64,000 bases of DNA from Thiosulfativibrio zosterae (GTDB lineage: Bacteria > Pseudomonadota > Gammaproteobacteria > Thiomicrospirales > Thiomicrospiraceae), in contig NZ_AP021888.1 in assembly GCF_011398155.1 (NCBI RefSeq), positions 913,501 through 977,500 of the forward strand, read 5' to 3'. This document shows positions 36,621-45,594 of the stretch, in pieces; the stretch's first letter is position 1, and every line of letters starts with the position of its first letter. Made by a program: the position numbers and the translations under genes. The notes below the pieces were generated by a model. That model did not search any database, was not told the origin of the DNA, and saw only the letters and a list, made by a program, of their open reading frames with translations.

Positions 36621-37592
36621 ATGTCTAGTTTTCTAAAAGGGGTTGACCAGCGTACTTCGCTTGCCGGTATGAACCGCATGGAGTTATTGCTGTTTAAAAT
36701 ACATGGTGATCAGCTGTTTGGTATCAATGTGTTTAAGGTGAGAGAGGTGATTCGAACACCTTTTATTTCCCCCGTGCCCAAGTCGGACTCAAGGATTGTT
36801 GGGGTGTCTGACATTCGTGGTCAAACCATGCCCATGATTGACTTGGCAAGAGCTTTGGATTTAGAGCCGGTTGATATGAATGCCTATCGCGAAACCCTAA
36901 CAATCGTGACTGAATTTAACAGTTCTGTGCAGGGTTTCTTGGTTGAAGATGTTGACCGCATTGTGCATTTGCGCTGGGAAGATATTTTGGCACCGCCGGA
37001 GTCCTTGCAAAATGTCAACTATTTGACGGGTATTACGCGTGCGCAAAATCAAATTGTTGAAATTGTTGATGTTGAAAAAGTGTTGGCAGAGGTTTCGGGT
37101 AGACAAGAAGAAATGACACCAGAATTCTTAGAAGCAAATCAGTCAAAAACCAAAGACCATGATTTCTTTGTGTTGGGTGCAGATGATTCTGTGGTGGCGC
37201 GAAACCAACTTAAAACAACCCTTGATAAGCTGGGTATTGCCAATCGTATTATGAATAACGGGCGTTTAGCCTTAGAGTTTTTGAAAAAATGGGCGGACGA
37301 TGCGGACAAAGGCATTTCTCCTCCAGTGGGTGAAAGACTTTTAATGGTGATTTCAGACATTGAAATGCCAGAGATGGATGGCTATACCTTAACCACCAAT
37401 ATTCGCAAAGATCATCGTTTATCGGATTTATATGTTGTGTTAAGTTCATCACTCAGTGGTGGTTTTAACGAATCTTTAACCGAGAAAGTTGGTGCCAACC
37501 GCTTTATGTCTAAATGGCATCCCGAAGAATTGGCACAAGCCATTATTGACCGAATTGACGAAGTCACCGCGCAGGGTTGGTCTAAAGACTAG
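36621..37592 (+). CDS. cheV: Chemotaxis coupling protein CheV
   Basis: 323 residues. The N-terminal CheW-like domain (VFKVREVIRTP, IRGQTMPMIDL) links receptors to CheA; the C-terminal receiver domain has its phosphoacceptor Asp in ISDIEMPEMDG and conserved Lys in MSKWHPEELA. CheV may replace CheW for some receptors and adapt the signal by phosphorylation. flgT follows within 12 nt in the same direction. Confidence 0.93.
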   Translation: MSSFLKGVDQRTSLAGMNRMELLLFKIHGDQLFGINVFKVREVIRTPFISPVPKSDSRIVGVSDIRGQTMPMIDLARALDLEPVDMNAYRETLTIVTEFNSSVQGFLVEDVDRIVHLRWEDILAPPESLQNVNYLTGITRAQNQIVEIVDVEKVLAEVSGRQEEMTPEFLEANQSKTKDHDFFVLGADDSVVARNQLKTTLDKLGIANRIMNNGRLALEFLKKWADDADKGISPPVGERLLMVISDIEMPEMDGYTLTTNIRKDHRLSDLYVVLSSSLSGGFNESLTEKVGANRFMSKWHPEELAQAIIDRIDEVTAQGWSKD

Positions 37593-37603
37593 AGGGATTG
37601 GAA

Positions 37604-39028
37604 TTGAAGGCTGTTCAAAATTTTGTTGCATTGCTGTTTTTGAGTGTGTTGGGCAATTCTGTTTGTATGGCAGAGGCGCCAAATCGCTCAGACTTCTTGA
37701 ATTATGAAGATAGCCCGCCAGAGAATGCCTTTAAATTTCAACTGCCCAAGCCAAGTTTAGTCCCGCTGGAAAACCGAAAAACGCTTGATGGTTCTGAGGT
37801 GTTGCCGGTTCAAGAGGTGATTAGGTATGAAAATCGTTGTGTTCATGCCAAGGGCACGGCTTCTACTGAGGGCGTCAGTGAAGCGTTTGCCAGACAAATG
37901 GCAATCCGTGATGCCTTAAAAAATGCCAGCATGCAAAATAATGTGAAAGTGAGTGCCACTCAAGAAATGGAGAACTTTCGCTTAACCAAGGCCTCAGAAA
38001 GATTCACCACGCAAAGCAAAGTTCAACAATATCAAATCACCCGTGAAGGGATGATGGAGTTGAATTTTGAAAACCAATATGACCAATATGGTGAAGAAAT
38101 TAAGGATGCTGAAAAAAAGGCCTCAACCACCTATGAAGTTGAATTGGATGTTTGCTTAACTGAAGATCCGGCAGCTTGTAATCAAACCCCTGGAAATCAG
38201 TACCAATTAAAGTTAGCCGTTGCTCAGGTAGCCATGGACCCAAATCAAGGACAAAGTGTTTCTGATATCAGCAATTTATTGCGAGGTTACCAATTAGAGT
38301 TGGATCGCCGTTTAACTTTGCAAGGGTATCAAAATAAAGAGATGATTGAAACTGGATCAAATGTGTATCCTAATTTGGGTTTAACCCCTAATTTGTCGCC
38401 AGATGTTTTGGATCCAATACGGGATCGTACTGGGGCGCAATATTTACTGGTCTCTATTATTCGTTCGGCGTCAAGACACAATGACGACTCTAATACCTGG
38501 AACAATATTAAGCGTTTTTACAATCAAGAAATAAAGCCCAATGCTCGATATATAGAGCTGGATTGGTATTTGATAGACTTGATGAATCATAGGGTTCAAG
38601 CGCAAGATAGATTGGGATTTGATGTCAAAGGTAATGTGACCGTGGGGCGTGAAAAACCTTTTGGTACCAATGCATTTTTTGACACAGATACTGGCATGGT
38701 TTTTCATGCTCTGCTAGAACAACAAACGCAAGGCGTGATGCAAAGTTTGCATTGCTTAGCGCTTGAAACGCAAATTATTGATAAGCGAGATGGCGATATT
38801 ATTATATTTTTGTCAGCAGATTCTGGCGCACAGGTGGGTGACACCTTGGCGGTTTATCATAAATTTGGTAATGCCATTCGTTTTCAGGGCGTTGATTTAG
38901 GGGTTGATAGTGAACCTTCTGGTTTTCTGAAAATTAAACGGATTCAAAATAAATTTGCAGTGGCGACCATAGAAAGCCAGCAAGGCCAAGGGTTAATTGA
39001 TGTGGGAGATCTGGTGAAAGCCTGGTAG
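37604..39028 (+). CDS. flgT: Flagellar assembly protein FlgT-like
   Basis: About 474 residues with a signal peptide cut near CMAEA. The N-domain opens VHAKGTASTEGVSEAFARQM, then RDALKNASMQNNVKV, as in FlgT proteins of Vibrio that build the T ring and H ring around the motor; the C-terminal end has FLSADSGAQVGDTLAVYH. Start is TTG 37604, with GAGGG seven bases upstream; TTG 37598 is too close to that site. The coding sequence is longer than Vibrio FlgT (about 380). Confidence 0.72.
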   Translation: MKAVQNFVALLFLSVLGNSVCMAEAPNRSDFLNYEDSPPENAFKFQLPKPSLVPLENRKTLDGSEVLPVQEVIRYENRCVHAKGTASTEGVSEAFARQMAIRDALKNASMQNNVKVSATQEMENFRLTKASERFTTQSKVQQYQITREGMMELNFENQYDQYGEEIKDAEKKASTTYEVELDVCLTEDPAACNQTPGNQYQLKLAVAQVAMDPNQGQSVSDISNLLRGYQLELDRRLTLQGYQNKEMIETGSNVYPNLGLTPNLSPDVLDPIRDRTGAQYLLVSIIRSASRHNDDSNTWNNIKRFYNQEIKPNARYIELDWYLIDLMNHRVQAQDRLGFDVKGNVTVGREKPFGTNAFFDTDTGMVFHALLEQQTQGVMQSLHCLALETQIIDKRDGDIIIFLSADSGAQVGDTLAVYHKFGNAIRFQGVDLGVDSEPSGFLKIKRIQNKFAVATIESQQGQGLIDVGDLVKAW

Positions 39029-39074
39029 TCGAAAGTTTGACACTATTGATTACCTTTAAACTCCCCCTAATTTT

Positions 39075-39088
39075 GACCAGGCCTGGTT
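39075..39088. repeat. Palindrome, copy 4
   Basis: GACCAGGCCTGGTT in the flgT-flgB gap (12-bp core identical). The 338-nt gap 39029-39366 also holds a terminator and two promoters listed separately. Confidence 0.85.
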
Positions 39089-39154
39089 AATTTAATAACT
39101 TCAACGGAAGTTTTTCAGTCGAACACTGGCAAAACTTGCCGAATTTATAGAAAT

Positions 39155-39180
39155 AATTGCCTTTTTAGGCAATTTTTTTG
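39155..39180 (+). terminator. Terminator after flgT
   Basis: AATTGCCT and AGGCAATT pair around TTTT and are followed by a T-run. Confidence 0.88.
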
Positions 39181-39190
39181 GTTTTTTCAT

Positions 39191-39217
39191 TAAAGTTTTT
39201 CTTCTTCCTGCCGAAAG
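39191..39217 (+). promoter_or_regulatory. Sigma-28-like promoter upstream of flgB
   Basis: TAAAGTTT (perfect) -N11- GCCGAAAG (6 of 8), 86 nt before the sigma-54 site. An adjacent dyad CCGAAAG/CTTTCGG (39211-39232) overlaps it. Confidence 0.5.
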
Positions 39218-39276
39218 GCGTCCTTCTTTCGGTTTCTTTAGCGTTATTTTTCATTTTTTTTCAAAAAAGTTTCAAA

Positions 39277-39293
39277 TTGGCATTCTCATTGCT
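39277..39293 (+). promoter_or_regulatory. Sigma-54 promoter of the flgBCDE group
   Basis: TTGGCATTCTCATTGCT: GG-N10-GC spacing of the -24/-12 elements, 74 nt before flgB. Confidence 0.82.
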
Positions 39294-39366
39294 AAATCCT
39301 AAGCAAATATAAAAATACTTTGCATGACCAGATGGCCAACTCCTTAAGAGTTGAAAGGATAGAAAA

Positions 39367-39768
39367 ATGGAATCAATTTTTGGACTACATGAAAGAGCTT
39401 TACAAGTGCGTTCTGAACGCCAGCAAGTGCTTGCCAATAATTTAGCCAACGCCGATACCCCAAACTTTAAAGCACGCGATGTCGACTGGCGCAAACAGTT
39501 ATCTGCGGCGCAGGATGATATGCAACGCACGCCCTACAAACCAGATATGCAAAAAACCAATTCCAGACATATTGATGGTTTTGCGGATTTTACGACAGAA
39601 GACTACCTAAAGTTTCGTATGCCGACTCAAGCAGCCTTAGACGGCAATACAGTTGAAGCGCATATTGAGAAAGCTCAGTTTATGGAAAATGCCATGCAAT
39701 ACCAAGCGTCGCTTGAATTTATTAACGGCAGAATCACCGGTATTCGCGGTGCGTTGAGAGGGGAGTAA
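39367..39768 (+). CDS. flgB: Flagellar rod protein FlgB
   Basis: 133-residue proximal rod protein. It begins with the family's flagellin-like helix and rod motif (QVLANNLANADTPNFKARDVDW) and ends in a helical NAMQYQASLEFINGR. AAGGATAG precedes ATG 39367. It starts the flgBCDE run; flgC follows 6 nt later. Confidence 0.94.
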   Translation: MESIFGLHERALQVRSERQQVLANNLANADTPNFKARDVDWRKQLSAAQDDMQRTPYKPDMQKTNSRHIDGFADFTTEDYLKFRMPTQAALDGNTVEAHIEKAQFMENAMQYQASLEFINGRITGIRGALRGE

Positions 39769-39774
39769 TAAATC

Positions 39775-40185
39775 ATGTCCATGTTTAGAACCTTAGATAT
39801 TTCAGCCACAGGCTTACACGCACAAACAATTCGATTAAATACCATCGCGTCTAATATGGCCAATGTGGACAGCATTAGTTCTAATGCCCAAGACACTTTT
39901 AGAGGCAAAAAACCTGTGTTTGAAACCATTATGGATGAAGCCACTGGCTTACCTGCCGGGGGCGTTAAAATCAAAGACATCGTAGAAAACAAAGCACCTC
40001 TCAAAATGGAATATATGCCAAACCATCCCATGGCAGACGACAAAGGCTATATCTATCGCCCTAATGTCAATGTGGTTGAAGAAATGGCCGATATGATGAG
40101 TGCTTCAAGAACTTACCAAACCAATATTGAAGTGATGAACACTTCAAAACAATTATTACTTCGCACCATTCAAATGGGCAAATAG
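39775..40185 (+). CDS. flgC: Flagellar rod protein FlgC
   Basis: 136-residue rod component. The N-terminal FRTLDISATGLHAQTIRLNT with NMANVDS and the C-terminal VNVVEEMADMMSASRTYQTN are family signatures. It sits between flgB and flgD with 12 nt to flgD. Confidence 0.95.
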   Translation: MSMFRTLDISATGLHAQTIRLNTIASNMANVDSISSNAQDTFRGKKPVFETIMDEATGLPAGGVKIKDIVENKAPLKMEYMPNHPMADDKGYIYRPNVNVVEEMADMMSASRTYQTNIEVMNTSKQLLLRTIQMGK

Positions 40186-40197
40186 GAGGGTTAGAAA

Positions 40198-40890
40198 ATG
40201 GCAACCGTATTACCAACCACTGGCGTTAGTGCATCTGAGTATGCAACAGCTTTGCAACAAGCTTCTAACCCATCGACTTCTGCGCCTAGTAATGCTTTGG
40301 GGCAGGCAGATTTTTTAAGACTTTTAACCACGCAGTTAGCTAACCAAGATCCTAATAAACCCATGGATCCAACTAACTTTGTGACGGATTTAACACAGAT
40401 GAGTCAATTAGAGTCTACCAATCAGATGAATGCATCAGTTTTGGCCATGACCAAAGGTTTTCAATCCTTACAAACCCTACAAGGCGCTGCTTTAATTGGT
40501 AAATCTGTTCAGGCTGAAGGCGAGGAAATGAGCCATACGCAAGGCAAAGAAACCAGTTTTAGATTAGAGCCAGATCAGCCGCTATCCGATGTAAAAGTTG
40601 TGATTACCAATGAGTTTGGTCCTGTCAAAGAATTGTCATTAGGTGATTTAAATCGTGGTGAGAGCACTCAATCATGGGATGGCTTAGATGAGCAAGGCAA
40701 TCCGATGGCATCAGGACAATATTCTCTAACCGTTTACGGTACAGATGAAACTGGAGAGCTGCAGTCGATTAAAACGATTGTACCCAGTCAAGTGAAAAGC
40801 GTTGGTATCAATACGGATGGAACCATGGCTTTAACATTGGCTACAGGTGAACGAGTTGCGCTAGATGCCGTTCGTGAAATCAGCGAATAA
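40198..40890 (+). CDS. flgD: Flagellar hook capping protein FlgD
   Basis: 230 residues. The conserved LGQADFLRLLTTQLANQDP opens the assembly part, and a FlgD Ig-like domain (SWDGLDEQGNPMASGQYSL) lies near residue 160. FlgD caps the growing hook. The 80-nt gap to flgE holds an imperfect hairpin (40931-40950) and a GGAGAA ribosome site. Confidence 0.95.
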   Translation: MATVLPTTGVSASEYATALQQASNPSTSAPSNALGQADFLRLLTTQLANQDPNKPMDPTNFVTDLTQMSQLESTNQMNASVLAMTKGFQSLQTLQGAALIGKSVQAEGEEMSHTQGKETSFRLEPDQPLSDVKVVITNEFGPVKELSLGDLNRGESTQSWDGLDEQGNPMASGQYSLTVYGTDETGELQSIKTIVPSQVKSVGINTDGTMALTLATGERVALDAVREISE

Positions 40891-40970
40891 CTTCACATAG
40901 ATTAATCCAAAATTAAAAAATTATTAAAAGGTAGCTCAAAAGCTGCCAAAGCAACCCAAGGAGAATTAAC

Positions 40971-42659
40971 ATGGCTGTCGCTTACGATTTAAATGCTTTA
41001 AGTGGTATTAATGCCTCTGCAAACGGTTTGGCCGTTATTTCAAACAACCTCGCTAACTCGCAATCAGTTGGTTTTAAAAGTTCAAGAGCTGAGTTTGCGG
41101 ATATGTTTTCCAACTCACAAAAGTCCCCTGGCAGTGGTGTGAGAGTTGCGGCGATTACCCAAGATTTTTCTCAAGGAACAGTAGCAGGTACAGGCCGTGA
41201 TTTAGACATGGCGATAGATGGCGAAGGTTTCTTTGTTTTAGAAGATCAAACGGGTAAGTATGACAGTGTTTATACTCGCAATGGTTCATTTAAAATGGAC
41301 AAAGATGGATATTTGACCACTCAAGAGGGTAATCGTGTTCAAGGGTATATTTTGAACGAAGAGCTGTCAACCGAAACCAAGCCAATATATGACACCACTT
41401 TAAACTCAATTGATTTGGATGCTTTAAACAAAACCCCTAAAGCCACCAGTGATATGACTTTTAACATCAACCTAGATGGTCAAGAAGACAATAATGTGGA
41501 TAACTTTCAAACCCCAAGTGCAGGTTTGATTAATAACTCAGTTGCTGGGACTGACTATGATCCTGTTGCTGGTGTTACTGACCCTACATTAATACCATCA
41601 GGCTCAACGCTACCAAATATCCAGAAATTGACGGATCCAGAGACAGAACCTTTTGGGGGGTTTCCCAACTTTTCAACCAATAAAATTATTCATGATTCAT
41701 TGGGAGGAGAGCATCGTATGACCGCAAATTTTTATAAAAGAGATGTTGTCACGGTTGCTAACTCAGATTTAACCTACGATTCGGCAACTGATACTTACAC
41801 ACAGGAAGCTAATCCTGGAGATGGTGATACCAAATATACTAGCTGGTTGGTTCAATACACAATTGAAGATTATGATGTCGATACAGATTCATGGGTAACT
41901 TCTGGGCATAGAGAAGCGTTTGCAGCAGGAATTCCAGCAGGAACTCCTCCAACTCCTTTGAAAGCTGCTTCAGGTGATGCTGGCATGATTTATGAGTTGC
42001 GTTTTGATACCAGTGGTCAGTTAATTGATGTGCGTGAGCCTAATATTGCAGCTTTGGCTGCAGATGCCAATTCAACTCCTGTAGGTCAGAATACTGCCAA
42101 CACGCCTTTGCCTGACGCAAGTTGGACAGTAGCGGGTAGTGCACCCCAAATGCAATGGGTTATAGATAAACCACTTACAGGAGCATATGACCCAGTCGGT
42201 ACGCCAGGAGATCCTTTAGGGGTTGGGATTACAGCTGATTTTTCAGATATGACTCAATTTTCAGGTTCTTACAATCTGCGTGGTGTGAGCCAAAACGGTT
42301 ATCAGATTGGGGACTTGGTTGGTTTATCGACTGGTTTAGACGGAATTATTGAAGCCCGTTATTCAAATGGTCGATCCATCCCAGTTGCTCAATTAGCCAT
42401 TGCGACCTTCTCTGATAAAAATGCCATGGAAAAATTGGGCGGTATGACTTATGCAGAGAGTTATGGTTCTGGTACGGTGAACTTAGGTCAACCTCAACAA
42501 AATGGTTTTGGAACCATTCAGGCAGGTTCATTGGAATATTCCAATGTGGATGTTGCGGGTGAACTGGTGAATATGATTCAAATGCAAAGAATGTATCAGG
42601 CATCAGCGCAAGTTATTTCAACTTCGCAGCAGCTAACACAAACCATTCTTCAGCTTTAA
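40971..42659 (+). CDS. flgE: Flagellar hook protein FlgE
   Basis: 562 residues. N- and C-terminal core helices are typical (LSGINASANGLAVISNNLAN; VNMIQMQRMYQASAQVIS). A long variable middle (about residues 170-400) carries the surface domain and makes the protein longer than the E. coli hook protein (402). It ends its transcript at a GC-rich terminator. Confidence 0.95.
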   Translation: MAVAYDLNALSGINASANGLAVISNNLANSQSVGFKSSRAEFADMFSNSQKSPGSGVRVAAITQDFSQGTVAGTGRDLDMAIDGEGFFVLEDQTGKYDSVYTRNGSFKMDKDGYLTTQEGNRVQGYILNEELSTETKPIYDTTLNSIDLDALNKTPKATSDMTFNINLDGQEDNNVDNFQTPSAGLINNSVAGTDYDPVAGVTDPTLIPSGSTLPNIQKLTDPETEPFGGFPNFSTNKIIHDSLGGEHRMTANFYKRDVVTVANSDLTYDSATDTYTQEANPGDGDTKYTSWLVQYTIEDYDVDTDSWVTSGHREAFAAGIPAGTPPTPLKAASGDAGMIYELRFDTSGQLIDVREPNIAALAADANSTPVGQNTANTPLPDASWTVAGSAPQMQWVIDKPLTGAYDPVGTPGDPLGVGITADFSDMTQFSGSYNLRGVSQNGYQIGDLVGLSTGLDGIIEARYSNGRSIPVAQLAIATFSDKNAMEKLGGMTYAESYGSGTVNLGQPQQNGFGTIQAGSLEYSNVDVAGELVNMIQMQRMYQASAQVISTSQQLTQTILQL

Positions 42660-42743
42660 TTAGGTTTTAAAAGTTCTTAATGGGTTAATTTGAGTTGTCA
42701 AAAAACCAACACTTTTTAATCTAGTTTTTAAATGATTTGTCAG

Positions 42744-42770
42744 GCCGGCATCAATTGCCGGCTTTATTTT
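42744..42770 (+). terminator. Terminator after flgE
   Basis: GCCGGCA and TGCCGGC pair around TCAAT and are followed by TTTATTTT. Confidence 0.9.
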
Positions 42771-42837
42771 GCTTAAATCCCTTCTATATAAGCGTATCGG
42801 CGCTTTTCTGAATTCTTTAGTTTTATTTTTCTAATAA

Positions 42838-42854
42838 TTGGCACACTCCCTGCT
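42838..42854 (+). promoter_or_regulatory. Sigma-54 promoter of flgFGH
   Basis: TTGGCACACTCCCTGCT, GG-N10-GC spacing; the best of the three sigma-54 sites. The 156-nt leader before flgF holds a hairpin GGTGGAGG/CCTTCACC at 42953-42976. With the flgE terminator this accounts for the 350-nt gap. Confidence 0.88.
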
Positions 42855-43009
42855 AAATCATTCTTGATAATAAAAAGCGAAAAAACAAAGGTTCGCTAAC
42901 ACACAAGGGAACTGGTTTAACGGAGCAAAGACTCTAAATGAACAGTTCAGTTGGTGGAGGTTTTAAAGCCTTCACCATTTTCAAGATTTTAAGGTATTGG
43001 AGTTGAACA

Positions 43010-43750
43010 ATGGATCGCATGTTATATATCTCGATGAGCGGTGCCAAAGAGGCCATGTATGCTCAAGCCAACAATGCTAACAATTTAGCCAACGCCAATA
43101 CCGACGGTTTTAAGCAAGACTTTAATCAATTTAGAGCACAGCACATGCAAGGCCCAGGTTGGCAAACTCGAACCTATTCGATGGATGAGCGCCCAGCCAC
43201 CGATTTTACGCCAGGTGCCGTAAAAGTCACCGGACGCAATATGGATGTGATGACGCCCGCTGAAGGTTTTATGGCGATTAATTCGCCAGATGGAAAAGAG
43301 GCCTTAACAAGAACGGCTTCTATGCAAGTCACACCAGAAGGCGATTTAGTCGACATTAATGGAAACCCTATGCTAAATGAGGGGGGCGCTCCGATTAACT
43401 TGCCACCGTTTAAAGATATTAATATTGGATCTGATGGAACCATTTCAGTGATTCCTGCCGATGCCACCAATAACCAGTTTGTGGCCATTGACCAATTACG
43501 CTTGGTTAAACCCGATACCAAACAGCTTGAAAAAGATGAAAGCGGCTTCATCCGCTACACCGGTGACGACAACTTAGAACAGGGTGGTGTCAAGGTGTTA
43601 TCTGGTGCTTTAGAAACCAGTAATGTCAATACCGCTGAAGCACTGGTGGATATGATTGAGTTTTCCAGAAAATATGAAATGCAGGTCAAGATGATGAAGA
43701 CCTCTAAAGAACACTCACAAAGCTCTGACAAGCTATTGTCACTTAACTAA
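43010..43750 (+). CDS. flgF: Flagellar rod protein FlgF
   Basis: 246-residue proximal rod protein. MLYISMSGAKEAMYAQANN with NLANANTDGFKQDF is the N-terminal rod signature; the C-terminus SGALETSNVNTAEALVDMIE is also typical. flgG follows after 26 nt. Confidence 0.95.
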   Translation: MDRMLYISMSGAKEAMYAQANNANNLANANTDGFKQDFNQFRAQHMQGPGWQTRTYSMDERPATDFTPGAVKVTGRNMDVMTPAEGFMAINSPDGKEALTRTASMQVTPEGDLVDINGNPMLNEGGAPINLPPFKDINIGSDGTISVIPADATNNQFVAIDQLRLVKPDTKQLEKDESGFIRYTGDDNLEQGGVKVLSGALETSNVNTAEALVDMIEFSRKYEMQVKMMKTSKEHSQSSDKLLSLN

Positions 43751-43776
43751 TTGATTAGATAACCGAGGAATTTAAA

Positions 43777-44568
43777 ATGAACAGAGCACTCTATGTCGCC
43801 AAAACGGGTTTAGAAGCACAAGATTTTAGACTTGCGGCTATCTCCAATAACTTAGCCAATGCCAATACTTACGGTTATAAAGCCGGCAGAGCTGAGTTTA
43901 ACGATTTACTTTACCAAAATGTTCGTCAACCCGGCGCTCAAGCCAACCAAGATGAATCAAGCACTTTGCCATCAGGCTTACAATTGGGTACTGGGGTTAA
44001 AGCCATCGGTGTACAAAAAATTCACACCCAAGGTAATGCCATGGTCACAGACAATCAATTGGATGTGATGATTCAAGGCAATGGTTTTTTTCAAGTGCTA
44101 GACCAAGATGGCAATATCAACTATACCCGTGATGGTTCTTTCCAAGTCAATCAAAATGGCGATTTAGTGACCTCAGCAGGACATTTGGTCGAGCCCAATA
44201 TCAATATTCCATTAAATTCAACAGAAGTGTTTATTGCCAGCGACGGTACCGTATCTGCCAAATTACCAGGTGATCCAACGCCCGCACAGTTGGGACAACT
44301 GCAATTAGCCACCTTTATTAATCCCGCTGGTTTAGATTCTATAGGTCAAAACTATTACAAAGAATCTTTGGCCAGTGGTACGCCAAATGTTAAAGCGCCG
44401 CAGACAGAAGAGGCGGGTTCTCTATTACAAGGTGCTTTAGAGTCTTCCAATGTGAACACGGTAGAAGAATTGATTGGCATGATTGAAGCCCAGCGTACTT
44501 ACGAAATGAATTCAAAAGCCATCAAAGCCGCAGACGGCATGATGTCTTACTTAAATAACAATGTTTAA
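43777..44568 (+). CDS. flgG: Flagellar distal rod protein FlgG
   Basis: 263 residues with MNRALYVAKTGLEAQDFRLA at the start, the distal-rod-specific insert after residue 50, and LESSNVNTVEELIGMIEAQR near the end. Length matches FlgG (260). Confidence 0.96.
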   Translation: MNRALYVAKTGLEAQDFRLAAISNNLANANTYGYKAGRAEFNDLLYQNVRQPGAQANQDESSTLPSGLQLGTGVKAIGVQKIHTQGNAMVTDNQLDVMIQGNGFFQVLDQDGNINYTRDGSFQVNQNGDLVTSAGHLVEPNINIPLNSTEVFIASDGTVSAKLPGDPTPAQLGQLQLATFINPAGLDSIGQNYYKESLASGTPNVKAPQTEEAGSLLQGALESSNVNTVEELIGMIEAQRTYEMNSKAIKAADGMMSYLNNNV

Positions 44569-44593
44569 CCCTAACTAATTCAGGGGAATTAAA

Positions 44594-45319
44594 ATGAAAA
44601 CCAAATTTAACTTAACTTTATTAGCCACAACCGTTTTAGCAATGACCGTATTAAGCGGCTGTTCTTCAACGCCAGAACGCTTAGAAAAATTTACTTACGA
44701 GCCCAATTATCCGTTGAACATTCCACAGGCAAATTTGCCAAAAAATGGCTCTTTGTATCATGCGGGAGAAGGATTAAGTTTATTTGATGATTCTCGTGCC
44801 CACAAAGTGGGTGACATCATCACCATTAATTTGGCAGAAAAATTTGATGCTAAAAAGAAAGACGAATCTAAATATGATAAAAGTAACAGTCAAGATTATG
44901 GCGTAACAACCCCCCTAAGTATGTTTGGACAAACGCCCATATCACCCATTAGTGCTCCATTTGCCGCAGGTTCTCCAACTGGTTTGGGCATTGGTTATGG
45001 CTCTGAAAGTAGTTTTTCTGGTAAGTCAGACGTTAAACAAAACTCTAGTTTAACCGGTGCAATTGCGGTAACGGTTGTCGAGGTGATTCCTAATGGTAAC
45101 TTGGTTATTCGCGGTGAAAAATGGATTACTGTCCACGAAGGTGAAGAGGTGATTCGTTTTGCAGGCATTATTCGTCCACAAGATATTCGTCCAGACAATA
45201 CGATTGACTCTGAAAAAGTTGCCGATGTCCGTTTAATCTACAAAGACATGGGAATGTCTGGCGACACAGGTCGTCCTGGGGCATTAACACAATGGCTTAA
45301 TAAATATTGGCCACTATAG
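44594..45319 (+). CDS. flgH: Flagellar L-ring lipoprotein FlgH
   Basis: 241-residue outer-membrane lipoprotein forming the L ring. The signal peptide ends in the LSGC lipobox (Cys23). The L-ring core GDIITINLAEKFDAKKK and the C-terminal GMSGDTGRPGALTQWLNKYW are characteristic. A terminator follows. Confidence 0.95.
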   Translation: MKTKFNLTLLATTVLAMTVLSGCSSTPERLEKFTYEPNYPLNIPQANLPKNGSLYHAGEGLSLFDDSRAHKVGDIITINLAEKFDAKKKDESKYDKSNSQDYGVTTPLSMFGQTPISPISAPFAAGSPTGLGIGYGSESSFSGKSDVKQNSSLTGAIAVTVVEVIPNGNLVIRGEKWITVHEGEEVIRFAGIIRPQDIRPDNTIDSEKVADVRLIYKDMGMSGDTGRPGALTQWLNKYWPL

Positions 45320-45353
45320 TTAAGTCGTTGTAAAATATAAATATAAGTTTCAC

Positions 45354-45402
45354 ACCGGCCTGTTTTTTCAATCTCCTTTTTGACAGGTCGGTTTTTTATT
45401 TT
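45354..45402 (+). terminator. Terminator after flgH
   Basis: ACCGGCCTGT pairs with ACAGGTCGGT (one G-U pair) across a 19-nt loop and is followed by TTTTTTATTTT. Confidence 0.75.
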
Positions 45403-45429
45403 CAAAATACGCTCAAACCCCCAAAATTT

Positions 45430-45443
45430 AACCAGGCCTGGTT
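45430..45443. repeat. Palindrome, copy 5
   Basis: AACCAGGCCTGGTT between flgH and flgI, followed by GTTTTTGG; with the CCAAAATTT on the other side the dyad extends imperfectly to about 32 bp. Confidence 0.9.
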
Positions 45444-45517
45444 GTTTTTGGCGCGTTAAATCGGCTTGATTCGGCCAAATTTCATTTTCTTGAGTTATTT
45501 TTTTGCAATTCAATCTT

Positions 45518-45534
45518 TTGGCATAAGCTGTGCT
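45518..45534 (+). promoter_or_regulatory. Sigma-54 promoter of flgIJ
   Basis: TTGGCATAAGCTGTGCT, GG-N10-GC spacing, 61 nt before flgI. Confidence 0.8.
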
Positions 45535-45594
45535 GTACTTTCCGTAGAACAATAATAAAATCCTAAACAGTTGAAAAAATGCAGGAGAAAACAA

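Noticed and set aside
42795-42822. Antisense sigma-28-like site downstream of flgE (minus strand)
   Set aside because: TAAAGAAT and GCCGATAC are 10, not 11, nt apart and would point backward into flgE; likely chance in AT-rich DNA.
45238-45594. Minus-strand open frame covering the flgH-flgI gap, containing QKQPGLVK
   Set aside because: It spans a terminator, a palindrome copy and a sigma-54 promoter and has no ribosome site; the peptide similarity to the DUF423 and FlgA segments is simply the palindrome read in the same frame.
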